A DNA stretch of 64,000 bases, taken from DATEKX01 sp963726785 (GTDB taxonomy: Bacteria > Acidobacteriota > Blastocatellia > UBA7656). The stretch spans positions 119,911-183,910 of the forward strand of contig CAVSDJ010000005.1 in NCBI GenBank assembly GCA_963726785.1, written 5' to 3'. Every line of letters starts with the position of its first letter. Within the stretch, counting starts at the first letter, position 1. Below are positions 36,817-46,924 of this stretch, in pieces. Position numbers and translations under genes: made by a program. Under the pieces are notes generated by a model. The model was given only the letters and a program-made list of their open reading frames with translations. It ran no database searches and was not told the origin of the DNA.

Positions 36817-38150
36817 ATGACTACACTAACGATCACGGACGACCGGGAAACCGAGAGCCAGTTCCAGATTCAGCCATTCATTACACGGGGGGTTCAAAAG
36901 CGAGTTCTTTCAAACGGGCTTACCCTTATCACAAAAGAACTCCACGACAAGCCTCGTCGTCGCGTCAGTCATCTGGTATCGCGTCGGCTCGCGTAACGAA
37001 GAACTGGGGCAGACAGGCAAATCGCACTTTCTTGAGCACATGCTTTTCAAAGGCACAGAGCGTTACAAGAAAGGCGAGATTGATTTGATAACGCTCAAAA
37101 ACGGCGGCGCGAATAACGCTTTCACGTGGCTGGATTTCACCGCTTATTATTTCACGTTCGCGTCCGACCGTTGGCAGGACGCGCTGGAAATCGAATCCGA
37201 CCGCATGCGTAACACTTCGTTCTCCGAAGAGGAATTCGCTGCGGAAAAGCAGGTCGTGGAAGAAGAATTGAGCATAGGGCTTGACGGCCCATGGGAGGCG
37301 CTCGAAAACGAAGTGTGGGCGACGGCCTTTCGCCAGCACCCTTATCACTGGCCGACCGTCGGATGGATTGAAGACCTGGAATCGGCTACAGGAGCCGATA
37401 TGAAGGCTTACTACGACAAGTGGTATCATCCGCGTAATGCCACACTCGTAATCGTCGGCGATTTCAACAGCGACGAAATTGCGGAGAAAGTGGAAGAGTT
37501 ATTCGGTTCCATTCCCGCAGGCTCGGAAACGAAATCGTTCCGCATAATCGAACCAGCGCAGCGAGGCGAGAAGCGCGTCATAGTGAAAAAAGAGACGCCC
37601 GTCGAGCGATTGCTTATCGCTTATCACGCGCCCGCTGTAGGAGACAATGATGCTTATGCGCTGCAAGTCATGGAGACGATTCTTTCAACTGGCAAGTCTT
37701 CGATCCTTTATCAGCGATTAGTCGAGCGCGACGAGTCGGTCACATCCGCCAGCGCAAACTTTCACGATCACATAGACCCTTCGCTCTTTTACATCAAAGC
37801 CGAATTGAAACCCGGCTTCGAGTTGAAACGCCGTCGAGCAAGCGATCTATGACGAAATAGAGCCGATTGAAAGACGGGAATATCCCGGACGCAGAACTTG
37901 AGAAAGCGAAACGGCAAATAGAAGCCGACCTCGTGCTGAGCAACGAGGAGCCTTTGCAACAGGCAATCCTGCTCGGCCAGTACGAAACCATCGCCTTCGA
38001 TGAACGAATACCTGAAGACTCGCGCGGCTACAAATTCCTTGACACTTTGCTCGACCGATACGCGCAATCACAGCAGAGGATGTAACAGGCATAGCGCGAA
38101 AGTATTTCATCGAAGACAACAGAACCGTCGGCTATCTGGTAAACGAATAA
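36817..38150 (+). pseudogene. M16 zinc peptidase, catalytic subunit, frameshifted
   Basis: About 440 residues if repaired. ATG at 36817 leads through VLSNGLTLITKELHDKP to VIWYRVGSRNEELGQTGKSH. The inverted zinc motif is HFLEH (HxxEH, from 37025) and the downstream Glu lies in EEEFAAEKQVVEEEL. The C-terminal half reads ELEKAKRQIEADLVL and RKYFIEDNRTVGYLVNE. Frame changes near 36,950, 37,830 and 38,070. It overlaps the next M16 gene by one base (TAATG), the usual arrangement of an active/inactive M16B pair. No signal peptide is seen. Confidence 0.85.
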
Positions 38151-39469
38151 TGAAGGAAAGAATAGCAACTAATCAAAAGCAAAGCACAGGGCCTAAACTC
38201 GATGTCGAACGCATAGAGCTTGCGAACGGGCTTGTGCTTCTGCTTTCAGAAAATCATTCGACGCCGTCTGTTTCAATCAAGACGGTCGTGCGCGCTGGCT
38301 CGCGTTACGAGCCGGACGAAAAAGTCGGGACTCGCATCAATCGTTGGCGAGATACTGGACGAAGGAACGACAACGCGAACATCGCAGCAGATAGCCGAAA
38401 CGGTAGAATCCGTCGGAGGCCGAATCGGCACGTTTGGCGATTATCAATCGAGCGGCGTTGTTGCGGTGTTCCTCTCAAAAGATATTTCGCTGGGGCTTGA
38501 TGTGATAGCGGATATCTTGATGAACGTTTCATTCCCGGAAGACAAAATCCGCCAGCAGCATTGACCGTCGGGTTGCGCAAATCCGAAGCCGATTGGATAG
38601 CCCTCGCACTAAGGCTTCGGATGTCTTCAACGAAATCATTTTCAAAGGCACTCCTCAGCACCGTCCCCGCCATTGGCTACGAAGAGACCGTGAGCAAATT
38701 GACCAGAGACGACGCGGTGGATTTCTATCGGCGCTACTACGTTCCCAACAACACGGTGCTTGCCATCGTCGGCGACATCGACAAAACGGCTATTAGAAAT
38801 CAGATCGAAGAGATATTCGGCGCGTGGCCGCAAGCCGCAAAGATTGAGCTGCCGCAAGTGCCCTGCCCCGTTCGTCAGACAGAAGCCATCGAGCGATTCG
38901 TTCATGCGCCCAAAGAGCAAGTCAACATCTTCATAGGCCACATGGGCATAAAGCGCAATGATTCGGATTACTACGCGCTGCTGGTAATGGACACGATTCT
39001 CGGCTCAAGCCCCGGATTCACATCGCGCATTCCGCGAATACTGCGCGACGAGCAGGGCCTTGCTTACACTACTTTCAGCAGCATCACGTCGAGCGCAGGT
39101 ATTGACCCGGGACGTTTCATCGCTTACATAGGCACATCGCCCGAAAACCTCGACCGCGCGATTGAAGGATTGCGCAAAGAGATAGTTCGCATAGTTCGCG
39201 AGCCTGTCAGCCAGGAAGAAGTCGAGTCGGCGATAGCTTATCTCACGGGCAGCTTCGTATTTCATTTTCAGAAGAACCTCCAGATCGCGGACTTCCTCGT
39301 TGAAGCTGAAGTATACGAGCTCGGCTTCGACTACCTTGAGAAATACCCGGAGATAATACGCAAAATCACGGTTGATGACGTTTCTGAAGTAGCGCGTAAA
39401 CATATCGCCCCTGATTGCCTGACCACAGTGGTCGTTGGCCCGGTAAAAAAAGATGAAGAAGTGGGATGA
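38150..39469 (+). pseudogene. M16-family partner without zinc motif, frameshifted
   Basis: About 440 residues if repaired. The M16 fold is clear (VERIELANGLVLLLSENHST, VRAGSRYEPDEKVG, then GLASIVGEILDEGT). The position of HxxEH is occupied by a non-catalytic sequence, as in the inactive subunit of M16B heterodimers. SITSSAGIDPGRFIAYIGTS is the binding motif region. One break (near 38,335) is an extra G in a GGG run; another is near 38,560. It most likely forms a heterodimer with the preceding protein. Confidence 0.83.
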
Positions 39470-39539
39470 ATGACAAGTGATGAGTTGAAGGAGTGGTATT
39501 TAATTCATCATTCGTTTTTTTAGCTTTAAGGAGTCTTTA

Positions 39540-41161
39540 ATGAAGTCTCACATTTCGTTAAGAAGAGTGCTGGCATCCGTGATGCTCGCGGTTCTCTTCA
39601 CAGCAACACTGGCGGGAGCTTCAAACCTTCCGCTCCCATCACGTGAAGAGATGTTGAGCATCAACACGAGTGATCTTAAAAGGCATTTAAGCTTTCTTGC
39701 TTCGGACGAGCTTGGCGGGCGGTTCACTTTCAGCCCATCGAATCGAATTGCGGCGCGCTATATCGCTTCGCAACTTGAATCTTACGGCTACAAGGGCGCA
39801 GCGCGAGACGGATCATTTTTTCAAAAAGTGCCTCTCCAATACAACAGCCCTGACACTGTAAACAGCCGAGTCACGTTACATTCAGGCAGCGAAAAACTTG
39901 AGCTAAAGTATGGCGAGGGCTTTATCAGCACGGGAGGGATAAACACGGACATCTCAGGCGCGCTTGTATTTGCGGGCTACGGCATCTCTTCTCCGAAGAA
40001 CAAACATGACGATTACGCAGGACTGGATGTTAAGGGCAAGATCGTCGTCATCGTTGACGGCGTTCCAAATAGTCTCGGAGATGTGGGCATCGGACCAGAA
40101 GAAAGAGATATGGAGGCCGCTCTCGCGCACGGCGCGATCGGAGTGATAACGATTCTTTCCGCCCCTGCGATGCTACAGTGGAACGAAGTCAAGTTATACA
40201 TTGACCAGAAACGATCAGCTTGGTTTGCCGTCGCGCGCCACTCATCAGGCAAAATTCTGCCTGCCATCATAGCCGGGCCGGATTTAATCAAAGTCATTGC
40301 CAAAGCAATGGGCAAAGATTCTGCTTATCTGATGACATTAGGCAGACCGCTTCAACCGATGGCCCTTACGGCGACCGCCGACATCAAGACTAAGGCAACA
40401 GTGAAGGAAGCCCCGCCTGCTCAAAACGTCGCAGGAGTGCTCGAAGGCTCAGACCCCAAACTTAAAGATCAATACATCGTCTTCAGCGCGCATTACGATC
40501 ATCTGAAGACCGAGCGACAATGGCGAAGTCTATAACGGCGCGGACGACGATGGTTCAGGTACAGTCTCTGTGCTTGAAATCGCGCAGGCGTTTGCCGTGG
40601 GGCCGCGCCCGAAACGATCAATACTGATTATCTTTCACACCGGCGAAGAGCTTGGGTTGTTCGGCTCTGAATTCAATACTGATTATGAACCCGTAGTGCC
40701 GCTCGAAAAACTCGTGGCCGATTTCAACATTGACATGATTGGCCGCAGCCGTCTGCGAAGGCGATACCGACCCGCGCAATAAAGAGTTGACGGATAAAGA
40801 CAGCGTTTATGTCATCGGCGCAGATAAGCTTTCCACAGAACTGAACAAGTTGAGCGAAGAAACGAATGCGGATACGGCTCGCATGAAGTTTGATTATAAG
40901 TACAACGACGAGAATCATCCTGAGCATTTTTACTATCGCTCAGACCATTACAACTATGCCAAACATGGCGTGCCGATCATCTTTTACTTCACGGGCGTCC
41001 ATCGCGATTATCACAAGACGACCGATGACGTGGACAAAATTGATTTCGATAAGATGGAGCGCATAACTCGAATGATCTTCGCATTAGGCTGGCGCGTTGC
41101 GAATCTCGATCACAGACTTGTAGTTGATAAAAAGCCATCAAACGCAACTCCTCCGCAATAA
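39540..41161 (+). pseudogene. Secreted M28 family metallopeptidase, frameshifted
   Basis: About 540 residues if repaired. Signal peptide (RVLASVMLAVLFTATLAGA), a PA-domain-like insert (about 120-260), then the co-catalytic zinc domain: FSAHYDHL (His), NGADDDGSGT (bridging Asp), FHTGEELGLFG (Glu), FNIDMIGRS (Asp) and DYHKTTDDVDKI (His). Frame changes near 40,515 and 40,755 interrupt it. All zinc ligands are preserved, so the breaks look like sequencing errors. Likely a periplasmic aminopeptidase acting with the M16 pair in protein breakdown. Confidence 0.85.
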
Positions 41162-41168
41162 AAAACAA

Positions 41169-41240
41169 GAATGAAGGATGAGGGATGAGGGATGAATAAG
41201 AGAATCATAATCCTTTTTCATCCTTCATCCTTAGTTTTAT
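41169..41240. repeat. GATGAGGGATGA palindrome
   Basis: AATGAAGGATGAGGGATGAG at the left and TTTTTCATCCTTCATCCTTA at the right of a short centre; a member of the GATGAA family between the M28 gene and the outer-membrane protein gene. Confidence 0.65.
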
Positions 41241-41404
41241 AAACCTGCCGCAAGATTGTCCTGACACCTGCCGCGCAATTACTGCGCTCGATGCGCGTCG
41301 CAATTCATAAATGCTGGCATTACTGATTAACCCCTATGGCATCAGCATTGCTCTATAGGGATCGAAGGTTCCCTGCGAATCAAAATTTTTTGTTGGAGTG
41401 AATT

Positions 41405-41888
41405 ATGAGAAGGATATTAGTTGCAATTGTGTTTATCGTACTGGCTCAAGGGTTGGCGCTCGGGCAATCATCGGACAGGCGAAAAGCATGGGTATATGGT
41501 TTCGGCGGCGTAGGCGGAGGAACTGGCTGCAACTCAGATGCGTTGATAAATGTGGGAGGCGGCGGCGAAGGGTATTTCGGCAACGGAGCCGGTGATTGGA
41601 GCCGAAGTAGGCTATCTCACTTCCACAAGGAACACGGGCAATGGGTTTGGCCTTGCATCAGTCAACGGTTCATATCACTTCAACCGATCAGGGAAGGCTG
41701 TGCCATTTTTAACGGGCGGCGCTTCGGTGGCGTTTAAGGGCTTCGCTTCCGGCGGCGGCAATTTTGGCGGCGGTGTGAATTACTGGATGAACAATCGCCT
41801 CGGCCTGCGCTTTGAAGTACGCGATCACATCTTTTCAAGCGACAGACCGCACACAGTCATCTTCCGCGTCGGGCTGTCATTTCATTAG
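41405..41888 (+). pseudogene. Small outer-membrane beta-barrel protein, frameshifted
   Basis: About 160 residues if repaired. Signal peptide MRRILVAIVFIVLAQGLALG ends at GQ. After a shift near 41,590 the sequence is alternating and aromatic (IGAEVGYLTSTRN, GLASVNGSYHFN, GVNYWMNNRLGLRFEVRDHI), ending VIFRVGLSFH. This fits the OmpW/OmpA-like eight-stranded barrel group. No specific function is assigned. Confidence 0.7.
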
Positions 41889-41917
41889 AGCACTCCTGAG
41901 AGTTTGAGAGTTGTTTT

Positions 41918-41983
41918 AACCGCAGAGGACGCAGAGGGTACGCAGAGTAAAACCTCTGCGTACCCTCTGCGTCCTCTGCGGTT
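41918..41983. repeat. Perfect 30-base-arm hairpin, CGCAGAGG family
   Basis: Arms 41918-41947 and 41954-41983 are perfect complements around the loop TAAAAC. The arm carries AACCGCAGAGGACGCAGAGG. Lies between convergent genes (outer-membrane protein and gatA). Confidence 0.9.
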
Positions 41984-42004
41984 TATTCCCCTTTCAAAAA
42001 CGCA

Positions 42005-43474
42005 TCACAATACAGGTGGCGTGGAATTGACTCCCAGAGCCTGTTCCAGGTTATGTGCGGCTTTGAGCAACAATGCTTCGTCAAAGTGACGGCCTATCAG
42101 TTGTACTCCGATTGGCAGCCCGTTTGAAGAGAAGCCGCAAGGCAGGCTCACACCCGGCACACCCGCAAGGTTCAAGGTAATCGTGTAAATGTCCGATAGA
42201 TACATCTCAAGCGGATTGTTTGCTTTTTCGCCAAGACGGAACGCGGGTGTCGGGGCCGTGGGCGTTGCTATCACGTCGCACGAAGCGAACGCGTTGCGAA
42301 AATCGCGCTCGATCAGCGAGCGCACTTTTTGCGCTTTGCCGTAATAAGCATCGTAGTACCCGGCAGAGAGCGCATACGTGCCGAGCATGATTCGTCGCTT
42401 CACTTCCGTGCCGAACCCTTCATCGTGCGTGCGGCTATACATCTCTTTGAGCGTAGTAGCATCTTCGGCGCGGAAGCCATATCGCACGCCGTCGAAGCGC
42501 GCAAGATTCGCGCTTGCTTCAGCCGTCGCAATCAAATAGTAAACAGGCACCGCATACTCAGTATGAGGGAGGCTCACATCTATGACTTTTGCGCCCAACT
42601 CTTCAAGCTTCTTGATGGCCGCCTCTGTCTTCTCTCGGACTTCGGGGTCAACTCCTTCGCCGTAGTATTCGCGCGGCACTCCTACGCGCAGGCCGCGCAC
42701 ATCGCCCGAAAGCGCGGCCACATAATCATCCGTTTTGATGTTGGACGATGTTGAGTCTGCGGGGTCGCGGCCCGCAATCACATTCAGCACCTGCGCCGCG
42801 TCGCAAATCGAATTTGCCAATGGGCCGATTTGATCGAGCGACGAGCCGAAAGCTATAAGCCCGTAGCGCGATACGCGGCCATAAGTCGGCTTGAGTCCGA
42901 CCGTGCCGCTGAGGCTCGCCGGTTGACGAATCGAGCCGCCCGTATCAGAGCCTAACGCGGCCATCGCCATGCCTGTTGAAACTGCAACGGCAGACCCGCC
43001 CGAAGAACCGCCCGGCACGCGCGCATTATCCCAAGGGTTTTTGACAGGGCCGTAGGCAGAGTTCTCTGTTGACGACCCCATTGCGAATTCATCCAGGTTC
43101 GTTTTGCCTATAACGACAGCGCCAGCCGTTTCAAGTCGCTCGACTGCGGTTGCGGTGTAAGGCGGCTTGTAGTTGAACAGAATCCGCGAGCCTGCCGTTG
43201 TGCGCACGCCACGAATGACCATGTTGTCCTTGATGGCGATGACGGCTCCGGCAAGCGGAGGCAGCGGTTCACCTTTTTCTGCAAGTCTGTCAATGCGCTC
43301 TGCCTGCTCAAGCGCCGCGTCCGTTGTGACGGTGATAAATGCGTTCAAGTTTGCGAGCTTTTCAATGCGGTCGAGCGCAGCGCGGCACACATCAACAGCC
43401 GAAACCTCGCGCGAGGCTATGCGCTCTCTGAGTGAGTTGATCGTCAATCCTTTGAGTTCCAAATTTGTCTCCAT
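42005..43474 (-). CDS. gatA: Asp/Glu-tRNA amidotransferase subunit A
   Basis: 489 residues of the amidase-signature family. It releases ammonia from glutamine to amidate Glu-tRNA(Gln) or Asp-tRNA(Asn). The Ser-cisSer-Lys triad is visible: VIAIKDNMVIRG (Lys), GSDTGGSIRQPAS (cis-Ser and nucleophile) and PGGSSGGSAVAVS. It follows gatC by 21 bases. gatB is not in the window. Confidence 0.95.
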   Translation of the reverse strand: METNLELKGLTINSLRERIASREVSAVDVCRAALDRIEKLANLNAFITVTTDAALEQAERIDRLAEKGEPLPPLAGAVIAIKDNMVIRGVRTTAGSRILFNYKPPYTATAVERLETAGAVVIGKTNLDEFAMGSSTENSAYGPVKNPWDNARVPGGSSGGSAVAVSTGMAMAALGSDTGGSIRQPASLSGTVGLKPTYGRVSRYGLIAFGSSLDQIGPLANSICDAAQVLNVIAGRDPADSTSSNIKTDDYVAALSGDVRGLRVGVPREYYGEGVDPEVREKTEAAIKKLEELGAKVIDVSLPHTEYAVPVYYLIATAEASANLARFDGVRYGFRAEDATTLKEMYSRTHDEGFGTEVKRRIMLGTYALSAGYYDAYYGKAQKVRSLIERDFRNAFASCDVIATPTAPTPAFRLGEKANNPLEMYLSDIYTITLNLAGVPGVSLPCGFSSNGLPIGVQLIGRHFDEALLLKAAHNLEQALGVNSTPPVL

Positions 43475-43495
43475 GTTTGGTGGTGGCTATCGCTT

Positions 43496-43798
43496 TTATC
43501 CGCCGATGACCTTCGGCACTTTGAAGTATCCGGCTTCCGCATCAGGAGCGTTTTCGGTTGCGAGCTGCTGGCCCAGACATGGTCGGGCCTGATCGTCGCG
43601 GCGCGCATATTCCGTATCGCCATCTGATGTTGTCGAGTGCGACATCGGCGGGACATCTGTGGTATCAAGCTCATTAAGCTTATCAATATAGCTGAGTATG
43701 GAATCGAGTTGTTCGGTGAACGCTTCTGTTTCATCGGCAGTAAGCTCCAATCGCGCAAGCTCGGCAATTTTTTCGACATCAGTTTTAGTTATAGGCAT
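43496..43798 (-). CDS. gatC: Asp/Glu-tRNA amidotransferase subunit C
   Basis: 100 residues with KTDVEKIAELARLELTADET, LDSILSYIDKLNELDTTDV and AGYFKVPKVIGG. GatC holds the GatA-GatB interface. First gene of the gatC-gatA pair. Confidence 0.95.
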   Translation of the reverse strand: MPITKTDVEKIAELARLELTADETEAFTEQLDSILSYIDKLNELDTTDVPPMSHSTTSDGDTEYARRDDQARPCLGQQLATENAPDAEAGYFKVPKVIGG

Positions 43799-43945
43799 AT
43801 AGTCTCCTGTGCGAGCAGGTGATTAACCAGACAATTATAGGAAGCGTGTGACGAGCTATCAAGGTGGACGGCAGCGAGTTTGTACATTGAGGCTTTGTCG
43901 GTAGAATTGATTTTGCAATTGGATGTGATAAGCTTCGCTTTGAAT

Positions 43946-44470
43946 ATGAATAGAAAGATATCCATGCAATTTCTCACCGTTATGGCTTGTGTCATTTCGT
44001 TATGTGGGAGCGTCGTTTTTGGGCAAGCTCTACAACGCAGTCAAACCAAATCATCCGGGAAGGCCGCGCCGTCTCTGGTCTCATCGCCCCAAAAAATATT
44101 GCCTCTCATTGAAAAGTACAAAGCGCCGCCATATCCAAAGTCTTTGTATCTTACCGGAGAGACTTATGATTACCGTATCAAGAGCAAGAGTCCTCTTCCT
44201 GCCACACTCACAGACACGTTCGTTTGCGACATCTGGCAAAGAGTTACTATGGATCTGAAGTTGAAGATAACTCCTGAACAAGTTTCAGAGGATGTCATCA
44301 AGCAGGCAATGAATGTTTATTTAACGCGCAAGTGGGATGACATCGCAGGCTATCGCCCGTGGACGCATTGGAATTTTATTAAAAGCCTGAAAGCGCCGCA
44401 GCGCGATTCGCTTGCTAAAGAGTTTGTTGAGTACATAAGCAAGAATGGCGTGAGAGATGTCAAGGATTAA
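43946..44470 (+). CDS. Secreted protein of unknown function
   Basis: 174 residues from ATG at 43946, chosen because it starts a signal peptide (MNRKISMQFLTVMACVISLC, cleavage near VVFGQA); the frame is open 22 codons further upstream without a signal. The mature part has no motif I recognise (LPLIEKYKAPPYPKSLYLTG, WDDIAGYRPWTHWNFIKSLK). It is divergent from gatC. Confidence 0.6.
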   Translation: MNRKISMQFLTVMACVISLCGSVVFGQALQRSQTKSSGKAAPSLVSSPQKILPLIEKYKAPPYPKSLYLTGETYDYRIKSKSPLPATLTDTFVCDIWQRVTMDLKLKITPEQVSEDVIKQAMNVYLTRKWDDIAGYRPWTHWNFIKSLKAPQRDSLAKEFVEYISKNGVRDVKD

Positions 44471-44490
44471 TAAACCTTAAGGATGAAGGA

Positions 44491-44586
44491 AGTTCACCGC
44501 AGAGGCGCAGAGAACGCAGAGATTACGCAGAGGTTTTATTATTACTCTGCGCCTCCTCTGTGTTCTCTGCGCCTCTGCGGTGAATT
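44491..44586. repeat. CGCAGAGG-family hairpin
   Basis: AGTTCACCGCAGAGGCGCAG at the left pairs with CTGCGCCTCTGCGGTGAATT at the right; the arms extend with ACGCAGAG/CTCTGCG steps around an AT-rich centre. It sits between the secreted protein gene and the insertion sequence. Confidence 0.85.
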
Positions 44587-44608
44587 AACTTTCAAACCCG
44601 GATAACTA

Positions 44609-45841
44609 CAGGGCCATTCAGTTTTCAGGTTTTGATGCCGATCAAGGCAAGTGCTGACCAAGGCTGTGCTGCAAATCTTCTGCACGCCGCTGCTATATTA
44701 CTTTCTCCTGCGCTTCGCATTAGTCCTATCGCTGTATTCCTCAACGCCGCCATCACCTGTGGCAGGCTCCCTCGCCTCACCTGACTTCGATCTTCATCCA
44801 TCGTTACATCTCTCACCCAATGGCTCTTGTTTTCTATATGCCAATGCTGTCGGGCTATCTTCAACAACTCTTCGGCACTCGCCTGTTGCTGTCCTAAGCT
44901 TGTGCACCCATATACTATTTCCTGTCTTTTCTTGCCGCTCTTTTTTTCTATCACTCTTCTTTCTATTTCAAACACCTGTTGCAGTCCTGGCCACACAAGG
45001 CTGCCTGACAGTGCCGCACTCGCTTGCAACTTCCGATATTCTATCCGTCCGTGAGAACAATCTATCGTCTCAGCCACTGTAGGCGCTTCACTCAACCAGA
45101 TTGGTTCGTCAAAGACAGCCTTGATCCAGGCTTTCAACTCTGCCTGGTTGTCTTTAGCAATCATCAGGTAGTGGCCGCGTTGAGCCAGTATCGCTTCGGC
45201 CAGTTTCCGTTGCGTAAGTAGAGCATCTACTGTGATTACTCTGCCTTCGAGTATGATCTGGCGAAGTAAGTCCAGAACAACTCCTATTTCATTGGTCTGG
45301 TCTGGGACTTCTACCTGACCGAGCGTAATTCCTAGTCTATGGCTGACAGCCTGAAGAAGGTGCGCGCCTGCTGCGCCTTGCTTTTGCGAGCCACGCAAGC
45401 TCTTCCCATCTATAGATGCAGCTTCAAGCTCATCATTTGAAGTGGCAGTGAAAGTAACTTCCGCCCATCGGCTCAAGTGATTCTCAAACAGATCTTTGTC
45501 TAAACGGCTGAAGATGGAATAGAGCGTAGAAGCACAAGGAGTTTTGTTGTGAGTAAAGCCGAGTGCGAGTGCTAAGTCGTGTCCATAGTTACGGCCCCAG
45601 TCAGCCATAGCAGAATAAGAGCGATAGCCACACAACATCGCGGCGGCGGCTAAAGCTAGAACAGATTTGAGAGGATGGCGTTTACCTTTAGGTTGACGAA
45701 AGTCTGGTATTTCTGAGAATACATCTATTAAAGCAAGACAAGGTCTTGTCATAGTCTCACCTCCGGTTTGATTGGTCTCGAACTCAGAGGTGAGACTTTA
45801 TCTCATTTATTGTTTCTTATCACGAAAACTGAATGGCCCTG
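44609..45841 (-). mobile_element. ISAs1-family insertion sequence
   Basis: About 1.23 kb. Perfect 18-base terminal inverted repeats, CAGGGCCATTCAGTTTTC at 44609-44626 and its complement at 45824-45841. GGATAACT occurs on both sides (44600-44607 and 45842-45849), an 8-base target duplication. One intact transposase gene fills it. Intact ends and duplication suggest recent insertion. Confidence 0.92.
44625..45752 (-). CDS. ISAs1-family transposase
   Basis: 375 residues. N-terminal DDE_Tnp_1-associated domain (FSEIPDFRQPKGKRHPLKSV, MLCGYRSYSAMADWG). DDE residues appear in AASIDGKSLRGSQ, VITVDALLTQRKLAEAI and WHIENKSHWVRDVTMDEDRS. H-repeat-like. GGAGGTGAG lies before the ATG. Intact reading frame. 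Confidence 0.94.
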   Translation of the reverse strand: MTRPCLALIDVFSEIPDFRQPKGKRHPLKSVLALAAAAMLCGYRSYSAMADWGRNYGHDLALALGFTHNKTPCASTLYSIFSRLDKDLFENHLSRWAEVTFTATSNDELEAASIDGKSLRGSQKQGAAGAHLLQAVSHRLGITLGQVEVPDQTNEIGVVLDLLRQIILEGRVITVDALLTQRKLAEAILAQRGHYLMIAKDNQAELKAWIKAVFDEPIWLSEAPTVAETIDCSHGRIEYRKLQASAALSGSLVWPGLQQVFEIERRVIEKKSGKKRQEIVYGCTSLGQQQASAEELLKIARQHWHIENKSHWVRDVTMDEDRSQVRRGSLPQVMAALRNTAIGLMRSAGESNIAAACRRFAAQPWSALALIGIKT

Positions 45842-45947
45842 GGATAACTCAATAATATCTCCAATCGCTGTCGGCTGCGGTTGCAGCGAGCGCGTCTATT
45901 TGGGATTATAGTTATTTGCTCATCTCATAAACCGGAGAGATATTTTG

Positions 45948-46826
45948 ATGCAAAAGTCTTCCCTTCTCCGCCATCAACTCATAAAGTTGCTTCCAGTGGT
46001 TCTATTGTTTCTTCCCTCGATTGCCAAAGCGCAATCTGACGCGACTTCACGCGCATTGAATCGCCCTGTTGAGCCTTTCCGCATAATTGACAACGTTTAT
46101 TATGTTGGCGTAACGGAAGTATCTTCTTTCCTTATCACTACACCCGAAGGACACATACTTCTCGACAGCGGATTTGCTGAAACTGTTCCTCGCATTCAGG
46201 CCAGCCTCAAAAAACTCGGTTTCAAAATCGAAGACGTAAAGATACTGATTAACAGCCACGCGCACTATGATCATGCTGGAGGGCTGGCCGACTTAAAAGA
46301 ATTGACCGGGGCTAAACTCATGACGAGCGAAGCCGACGCCGCGCTTTTAGCCAATGGCGGCAAAGGCGATTTTCAATGGGGCGATAAGTTTTCTTACAAG
46401 CCGGTCAAAGTTGATCGCGTGTTGCGAGACAATGATAAGGTCGAATTAGGCGGAGTCACACTGACTGCTCGCCTGACGCCGGGCCACACAAAAGGCTCCA
46501 CCACCTGGATGATGAAAGTCAACGAAGCAGGCAAACAACTTGACGTTATCTTCATAGGCAGCACATCCGCTCCCGACTACAAGCTGGTTGATAATCCGAA
46601 GTATCCCGGCATCGTTGCGGATTACACTTACACATTTCGCCTTTTGAAGTCGCTTCATTGCGACGTATTCCTGGGGCCGCACGGCGCTTTCTTCTCGTTG
46701 CTTGAGAAGGTCAAGCGATTGAAGAAAGGCGAGAAGAACAATCCTTTCATTGACCCGAAAGGCTATCGTGAATTCATTGAGTACACAGAGAAATACTTCC
46801 TCGAACAACTTGAGAAGCAACGATAA
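45948..46826 (+). CDS. Subclass B3 metallo-beta-lactamase
   Basis: 292 residues with a signal peptide (through PSIAKA), so periplasmic. Zinc ligands of the B3 type: HAHYDH (His 104, His 106, Asp 108, His 109), GHT (His 180) and LGPHGAFF (His 245). GSTSAPDYKLVDNPKYP and DYTYTFRLLKSLHCDVFLGP match the B3 C-terminal segment found in L1, BJP-1 and related enzymes. ATG at 45948 chosen over TTG at 45945; GGAGAGA precedes. It starts 107 bases after the IS end. Hydrolysis of beta-lactams is likely by family but not shown. Confidence 0.92.
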   Translation: MQKSSLLRHQLIKLLPVVLLFLPSIAKAQSDATSRALNRPVEPFRIIDNVYYVGVTEVSSFLITTPEGHILLDSGFAETVPRIQASLKKLGFKIEDVKILINSHAHYDHAGGLADLKELTGAKLMTSEADAALLANGGKGDFQWGDKFSYKPVKVDRVLRDNDKVELGGVTLTARLTPGHTKGSTTWMMKVNEAGKQLDVIFIGSTSAPDYKLVDNPKYPGIVADYTYTFRLLKSLHCDVFLGPHGAFFSLLEKVKRLKKGEKNNPFIDPKGYREFIEYTEKYFLEQLEKQR

Positions 46827-46924
46827 GCCAGGAAAGCCAACTAGCGCCGCTTGTCGTTGCTTGATTCAATGCGGCTGGTCTATGCCCCATCTGAACTCCT
46901 CACTATTTTAAAAAGGAGATTTTT

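Noticed and set aside
44651..45082. Plus-strand frame of 143 codons within the insertion sequence
   Set aside because: It is antisense to the intact transposase, Ser/Leu/Phe-rich low complexity, with no ribosome site.
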